Assembly: GCF_030272615.1 (NCBI RefSeq) | Contig: NW_026729147.1 | Span: 27,501-50,000 of the forward strand | Length of the DNA: 22,500 bases | Source: Cryptomeria japonica | Lineage: Eukaryota; Streptophyta; Pinopsida; Cupressales; Cupressaceae | Reading direction: 5' to 3' | Program-made: the position numbers and the translations under genes | In this document: positions 16,890-22,500 of the stretch, in pieces | Numbering within the stretch: the first letter of the stretch is position 1 | How the letters are laid out: every line of letters begins with the position of its first letter | The notes under the pieces: generated by a model | Told to the model about the DNA's origin: nothing | The model's database searches: none | The model's input: only the letters and a program-made list of their open reading frames with translations

Positions 16890-19800
16890 CCTCGCAACCC
16901 GATTGCTATGCGGTGAGGCTCCTCGGCCGCCTCGGAACTATCTGTGTATCAGACGCATCGCGGGATAAGGGGTTGGCAACGGTAGTCGCCCCAAGCGCGT
17001 CCGATGCTTGGACCATTCCGAGGCGGCCCTGAAGCCTCTTCCGTCTAGCCGTTGGGTCCTTCTCGCCGCATCCCTCGCCTCGCACCCCGATTGCTATGCG
17101 GTGAGGCTCCTCGGCCGCCTCGGAACTATCTGTGTATCGGACGCGTCGCGGGATAAGGGGTTGTCACTGGTAGTCGCCCCAAGCGCGTCCGATGCTTGGA
17201 CCATTCCGAGGCGGCCCTGAAGCCTCTTCCGTCTAGCCGTTGGGTCCTTCTCGCCGCATCCCTCGCCTCGCACCCCGATTGCTATGCGGTGAGGCTCCTC
17301 GGCCGCCTCGGAACTATCTGTGTATCGGACGCGTCGCGGGATAAGGGGTTGTCATTGGTAGTCGCCCCAAGCGCGTCCGATGCTTGGACCATTCCGAGGC
17401 GGCCCTGAAGCCTCTTCCGTCTAGCCGTTGGGTCCTTCTCGCCGCATCCCTCGCCTCACACCCCGATTGCTATGCGGTGAGGCTCCTCGGCCGCCTCGGA
17501 ACTATCTGTGTATCGGACGCGTCGCGGGATAAGGGGTTGTCACTGGTAGTCGCCCCAAGCGCGTCCGATGCTTGGACCATTCCGAGGCGGCCCTGAAGCC
17601 TCTTCCGTCTAGCCGTTGGGTCCTTCTCGCCGCATCCCTCGCCTCGCACCCCGATTGCTATGCGGTGAGGCTCCTCGGCCGCCTCGGAACTATCTGTGTA
17701 TCGGACGCGTCGCGGGATAAGGGGTTGTCACTGGTAGTCGCCCCAAGCGCGTTCGATGCTTGGACCATTCCGAGGCGGCCCTGAAGCCTCTTCCGTCTAG
17801 CCGTTGGGTCCTTCTCGCCGCATCCCTCGCCTCGCACCCCGATTGCTATGCGGTGAGGCTCCTCGGCCGCCTTGGAACTATCTGTGTATCGGACGCGTCG
17901 CGGGATAAGGGGTTGTCACTGGTAGTCGCCCCAAGCGCGTCCGATGCTTGGACCATTCCGAGGCGGACCCGAAGCCTCTTCCGTCTAGCCGTTGGGTCCT
18001 TCTCGCCGCATCCTTCGCCTCGCACCCCGATTGCTATGCGGTGAGGCTCCTCGGCCGCCTCGGAACTATCTGTGTATCGGACGCGTCGCGGGATAAGGGG
18101 TTGTCACTGGTAGTCGCCCCAAGCGCGTCCGATGCTTGGACCATTCCGAGGCGGACCCGAAGCCTCTTCCGTCTAGCCGTTGGGTCCTTCTCGCCGCATC
18201 CCTCGCCTCGCACCCCGATTGCTATGCGGTGAGGCTCCTCGGCCGCCTTGGAACTATCTGTGTATCGGACGCGTCGCGGGATAAGGGGTTGTCACTGGTA
18301 GTCGCCCCAAGCGCGTCCGATGCTTGGACCATTCCGAGGCGGACCCGAAGCCTCTTCCGTCTAGCCGTTGGGTCCTTCTCGCCGCATCCCTCGCCTCGCA
18401 CCCCGATTGCTATGCGGTGAGGCTCCTCGGCCGCCTTGGAACTATCTGTGTATCGGACGCGTCGCGGGATAAGGGGTTGTCACTGGTAGTCGCCCCAAGC
18501 GCGTCCGATGCTTGGACCATTCCGAGGCGGACCCGAAGCCTCTTCCGTCTAGCCGTTGGGTCCTTCTCGCCGCATCCCTCGCCTCGCACCCCGATTGCTA
18601 TGCGGTGAGGCTCCTCGGCCGCCTTGGAACTATCTGTGTATCGGACGCGTCGCGGGATAAGGGGTTGTCACTGGTAGTCGCCCCAAGCGCGTCCGATGCT
18701 TGGACCATTCCGAGGCGGCCCCGAAGCCTCTTCCGTGTAGCCGTTGGGTCGTTCTCGCCGCATCCCTCGCCTCGCACCCCGATTGCTATGCGGTGAGGCT
18801 CCTCGGCCGCCTTGGAACTATCTGTGTATCGGACGCGTCGTGGGATAAGGGGTTGTCACTGGTAGTCGCCCCAAGCGCGTCCGATGCTTGGACCATTCCG
18901 AGGCGGCCCCGAAGCCTCTTCCGTGTAGCCGTTGGGTCCTTCTCGCCGCATCCCTCGCCTCGCACCCCGATTGCTATGCGGTGAGGCTCCTCGGCCGCCT
19001 TGGAACTATCTGTGTATCGGACGCGTCGCGGGATAAGGGGTTGTCACTGGTAGTCGCCCCAAGCGCGTCCGATGCTTGGACCATTCCGAGGCGGACCTGA
19101 AGCCTCTTCCCTCTAGCCGTTGGGGCTTTCTCGCCGCATCCCTCGCCTCGCACCCTGATTGCTATGCTGTGAGGCTCCTCGGCCGCCTTGGAACTATCTG
19201 TGTATCGGACGCATCGCGGGATAAGGGGTTGGCAGTGGTAGTCGCCCCAAGCGCATCCGATGCTTGGACCATTCCGAGGCGGCCCTGCAGCCTCTTCCGT
19301 CTAGCCGTTGGGGCCATCTCGCCGCATCCCCCACCTCGCACCACGATTGCTATGCGGTGAGGCTCCTTGGCCGCCTCGGAACTATCTGTGTATCGGACGC
19401 ATCGCGGGATAAGGGGTTGTCACTGGTAGTCGCCCCAAGCGCGTCCGATGCTTGGACTATTCCGAGGCGGCCCTGCAGCCTCTTCCGTCTAGCCGTTGGG
19501 GCCATCTCGCTGCATCCCCCACCTCCTCGGCCGCCTCGGAACTATCTGTGTATCGGACGCATCGCGGGATAAGGGGTTGGCAGTGGTAGTCGCCCCAAGC
19601 GCGTCCGATGCTTGGACTATTCCGAGGCAGCCCTGCAGCCTCTTCCGTCTAGCCTTTGGGGCCATCTCGCCGCATCCCTCGCCTCGCACCCCGATTGCTA
19701 TGCGGTGAGGCTCCTCGGCCGCCTGGGAACTATCTTCGTATCGGACGCATCGCGGGATAAGGGGTTGTCACTGGTAGTCGCCCCAAGCGCGTCCGATGCT

Positions 19801-20860
19801 TGGACTATTCCGAGGCGGCCCTGTGGCCTCTTCCGTCTAGCCGTTGGGGCCATCTCGCCGCATCCCCCACCTCGCACCCCGATTGCTATGCGGTGAGGCT
19901 CTTCGGCCGCCTTGGAACTATCTTCGTATCGGACGCATCGCGGGATAAGGGGTTGTCACTGGTAGTGGCCCCAAGCGCGTCCGATGCTTGGACTATTCCG
20001 AGGCGGCCCTGCAGCCTCTTCCGTCTAGCCGTTGGGGCCATCTCGCCGCATCCCCCACCTCGCACCCCGATTGCTATGCGGTGAGGCTCCTCGGCCGCCT
20101 TGGAACTATCTTCGTATCGGACGCATCGCGGGATAAGGGGTTGTCACTGGTAGTCGCCCCAAGCGCGTCCGATGCTTGGACTATTCCGACGCGGCCCTGT
20201 GGCCTCTTCCGTCTAGCCGTTGGGGCCATCTCGCCGCATCCCCCACCTCGCACCCCGATTGCTATGCGGTGAGGCTCCTCGGCCGCCTTGGAACCATCTT
20301 CGTATCGGACGCATCGCGGGATAGGGGGCTGTCACTGGTAGTCGCCCCAAGCGTGTCCGATGCTTGGACCATTCCTAGGCGGCCCTGAAGCCTCTTCCGT
20401 CTAGCCGTTGGGGCCTTCCCGCCCCATCCCTCGCCTCGCACCCCCGATTGCTATGCGGTGAGGCTCCTCGGCCGCCTTGGAACCATCTGTGTATCGGACG
20501 CATCGCGGGATAAGGGGTTGGCACTGGCAGTCGCCCCAAGCGCGTCCGATGCTTGGACCATTCCGAGGTGGCCCTGAAGCCTCTTCCGTCTAGCCGTTGG
20601 GGCCTTCCCGCCCCATCCCTCGCCTCGCACCCCGATTGATATGCGGTGAGGCTCCTCGGCCGCCTTGGAACTATCTGTGTATCGGACGCATCGCGGGATA
20701 AGGGGTTGGCACTGGTAGTCGTCCCAATCGCATCCGATGCTTGGACCATTCCGAGGCGGCCCTGCAGCCTCTTCCGTTTAGCCGTCGGGGCCTTCCCGCC
20801 GCATCCCTCGCCTCGCATCCCGATTCCTATGCGGTGAGTCTTCTCGGCCGCCGCGGAACT
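16890..20860 (+). repeat. 188-bp tandem repeats (about 21 units)
   Basis: The anchor TTGGACCATTCCGAGGCGG or a variant occurs at 17008 and then every 188 bp to 19452. It continues at 19612 (short 160-bp step), 19800, 19988, 20176, 20364, 20553 and 20741. Each unit has GATTGCTATGCGGTGAGGCT, GGAACTATCTGTGTATCGGA, GGGATAAGGGGTTG, GGTAGTCGCCCCAAGCGCGT and CCGTCTAGCCGTTGGG. Variants come in blocks: CCCTGAAG in units to 17760, ACCCGAAG at 17948-18512, CCCCGAAG with GTGTAGCC at 18700 and 18888, CCCTGCAG or CCCTGTGG from 19264. Each unit holds a 70-94-codon frame opening with TTG; these repeat with the DNA and are not called as genes. Confidence 0.95.
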
Positions 20861-21505
20861 ATACCTGTTATTGCTACTGCATCCTTCGGCTGGTAACCTC
20901 CTCTGCCGCCTTGGAACGTTCTCTTTGTCGGACGCGTCGCGGGATAAGGGGTTGGCACTGGTAGTCGCCCCAAGCGCGCCCGATGCATAGACCGCTCCGA
21001 GTCGACCTTGCTTTCAGCCTCTCACATGCATAGACCTCTCTGAGTCGACCCTGCAGCCTCTCACGTTTAGCCTTTGGAATCTCGCCTCACAACATGATTG
21101 CTATCCTTGATGCATCCCTTGCCTCGAGCCCTGATTGCTTTCTTGGCTGCATCCCTCCTCTCCTCACAGCCCGGTTGTCATCACTGCTTCATCCGTCGCT
21201 TCATGCATTCTGGCTGCTGGGCCCTTCCCACCGCACACCTCGATTGCTATCTCTTCTGCATCACACACCCCGATTGCTATCTCTGCTACATCCCTCGGCT
21301 CTCACTTCTGCATCCTTCGCCTCACACCTCGATTGCTATCAATGCTGCATCCGTAACCTCACACCCCGATTGCTATGCGGGGAGGCTCCTTGGCCGCCTT
21401 GGAAATTTCTGTGTGTCGGACGCACCGCGGGATAAGGGGTTGGCACTGGTAGTCGCCCCAAGTGCGCCCGATTCTTAGACCGCTTCGAGGTGACCTCGTA
21501 GCCTC
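20861..21505 (+). repeat. Decayed 188-bp units with a nested short repeat
   Basis: Diverged remnants of the 188-bp unit, with GCGGGATAAGGGGTTGGCAC at about 20939 and GGGATAAGGGGTTGGCACTG at about 21429, flank a different expansion. At 21076-21375 only the CATCCCTCGCCTCACACC-CGATTGCTAT part of the unit is repeated, about every 35-45 bp and irregularly. Confidence 0.8.
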
Positions 21506-22500
21506 TTTCGTCCAGGCTTCCTGCCTTCAACGCCCTTTTTACACCTCGATTGCTATGCGCGGGCTCGTTGGCGTCTATCACCTCTCTGCGAAGAGTGGCA
21601 CGATGATTGTTGGGGTAAATCGTAGCAGTCCGATCTCTGGCCTTGGGCCATTGTGAGGGCTGATCGATTTCCTGTGCGCATCTCGTGTTCGCCCAGTAAC
21701 AGACTCGACGACTTGTAATCGGTCTTGTTCCCGATTGTTCCTGGAGGTAGTCTTCGGAACTCTTGGATTTGACCTGTCACTCGAACTGTCCTCTTCCGAG
21801 GATGCTTGTGTGTGTGTGCTTGTGCCATTTCCTTGGCGGTATTAACGAGATATTAAAGAGCGGAGTGAGCGCCTCGCCCAGCTATGTTTGGGGCTCTCAC
21901 TCCCTTACCCGGTGTGCGACCGCTTTGCACGTAGGTTGCGGAGCATCGCGACTCTTTCGATGTTTGGCGGTTGTCTTCCGGTGATGCGTTGGTCCCGAAG
22001 TGCACGTTACTAGCATTTCTGCCATTGTTCTCGATCTTTGGCACGTTCCTTCGTTGCAATTGGATATATATCTCCGTTTATACGCGCAGGCTTCTCCCGC
22101 CTATTCAGCGCTGTCCCACTCTCAGCACTCTCGTGGTCTCCTTGGCTTCTCTCTCCCGTGAGCGAGCTCTCTTCTCGAGTCTTTTCCATGTCCCATGGAG
22201 GTTGCCTTGCGAAATTCGGGCACACAAACGTGACCGGATAAGAGCGGAATTGCCTATGAGGAGAAGCTCACCTTAGGGAGCAGCAATGCCGAGTGTTTCG
22301 ACAGAGGGTAGAGGGGGCGTTGTTTGGGCGGTTGCACAAAAGAGTGCTACGTTTGCACTGAAGGTTGCTTCTTCGTCTCCGACGAACTCTTCGAGGCAAA
22401 AAAGCTTGTTTACGGGGTCGAGGTGGGACTGTTCGTGCGAGTTGCGCCACCAAAAGTGCGTAGGGGGCATATACCTGGGAAATGGATGTCTCTGAGTGGC
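21506..22500 (+). other. Unique 5' ETS sequence
   Basis: No internal repeat, start motif, RNA gene or convincing open frame is seen in about 1 kb. GATATATATC at 22064-22073 is a short palindrome but is not followed by GGGG. The sequence ends before the 18S gene. Confidence 0.6.

Larger units (their letters stand above)
16529..22500 (+). other. Presumed 5' external transcribed spacer (partial)
   Basis: If transcription starts at motif 13, everything from here to the window end is 5' ETS: at least 5.97 kb, without reaching the 18S start (TACCTGGTTGATCC is absent). It holds the early stem-loop, the 188-bp array, its decayed tail and about 1 kb of unique sequence. Most angiosperm 5' ETS known to me are about 1-3 kb, so this would be long. 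The extent depends on which start motif is used. Confidence 0.55.

Noticed and set aside
17008-20388. Repeated 70-94-codon frames beginning with TTG, one per 188-bp unit
   Set aside because: They recur only because the DNA repeats, depend on a TTG start, and are overlapped or cut by indels in the unit without compensation.
16960-21445. GGGATAAGGGGTTG in each 188-bp unit as a degenerate Pol I start motif
   Set aside because: Only ATAAGGGG resembles the consensus and the conserved upstream block is missing. It is worth keeping in mind if RNA ends map there.
22060-22080. TATATATC as a Pol I promoter close to the 18S gene
   Set aside because: It lacks the following GGGG and the GAATCGGACAAATA upstream block; it is a short AT palindrome only.
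22400-22500. Start of the 18S rRNA gene
   Set aside because: The sequence ATACCTGGGAAATGG resembles the first bases of 18S (TACCTGG) but TTGATCCTGCCAG does not follow.

Overview
The window contains no credible protein-coding gene. It reads as one long stretch of plant nuclear ribosomal DNA: the intergenic spacer (IGS) between the 25/26S and 18S genes, followed by a long 5' external transcribed spacer (ETS). Two anchors support this. First, there is a complete 5S rRNA gene on the minus strand at 9451-9569, with an intact A box, intermediate element, C box and T-run terminator. Second, there are thirteen copies of a plant RNA polymerase I start motif (TATATAGGGG, plus strand) between 12280 and 16533. 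A 5S gene inside the 35S spacer (linked or 'L-type' rDNA) is known from bryophytes, some Asteraceae and several gymnosperms. The 5S sequence and the very long, repeat-built spacer fit a gymnosperm best, for example the Ginkgo or gnetophyte/podocarp type. That assignment is inference. Neither the 25S 3' end nor the 18S start is in the window.

Layout. 1-8233: a GC-rich higher-order repeat of about 2.35 kb in three copies, each built of blocks separated by AT-rich islands, with its last part expanded into a tandem array. 2225-2901: a 677-bp segment inserted in that array that is almost identical to 10148-10824. 8234-9445 and 9570-10150: degenerate spacer around the 5S gene, with diverged direct repeats about 575 bp apart on either side of it. 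10290-12010: a C/A-rich 'cacccacctt' minisatellite with strong strand asymmetry. 12011-16890: the Pol I promoter domain, made of a 157-bp array (six start motifs), a 52-bp minisatellite, a 311-bp array (four start motifs), a 50/56-bp alternating repeat, and three longer promoter units spaced 441-490 bp apart. 16890-21505: 188-bp tandem repeats that decay at the right end, inside the presumed transcribed spacer. 21506-22500: unique sequence leading towards the 18S gene.

How it works together. Pol I would transcribe rightwards from the last start motif (about 16529), and perhaps from upstream spacer promoters. Pol III would transcribe the 5S gene leftwards, in the opposite direction. The strongest unexpected signal is in the three gene-proximal promoter copies. 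Each is followed by two successive potential RNA hairpins. One pairs the initiating GGGG with a CCCC about 12-17 nt downstream. The second has a 18-31-bp stem and a conserved loop motif, CGCTCGGAT. These pairings persist, with mismatches and some compensating changes, through clear primary-sequence divergence. The many long open frames on both strands are by-products of GC-rich tandem repeats.
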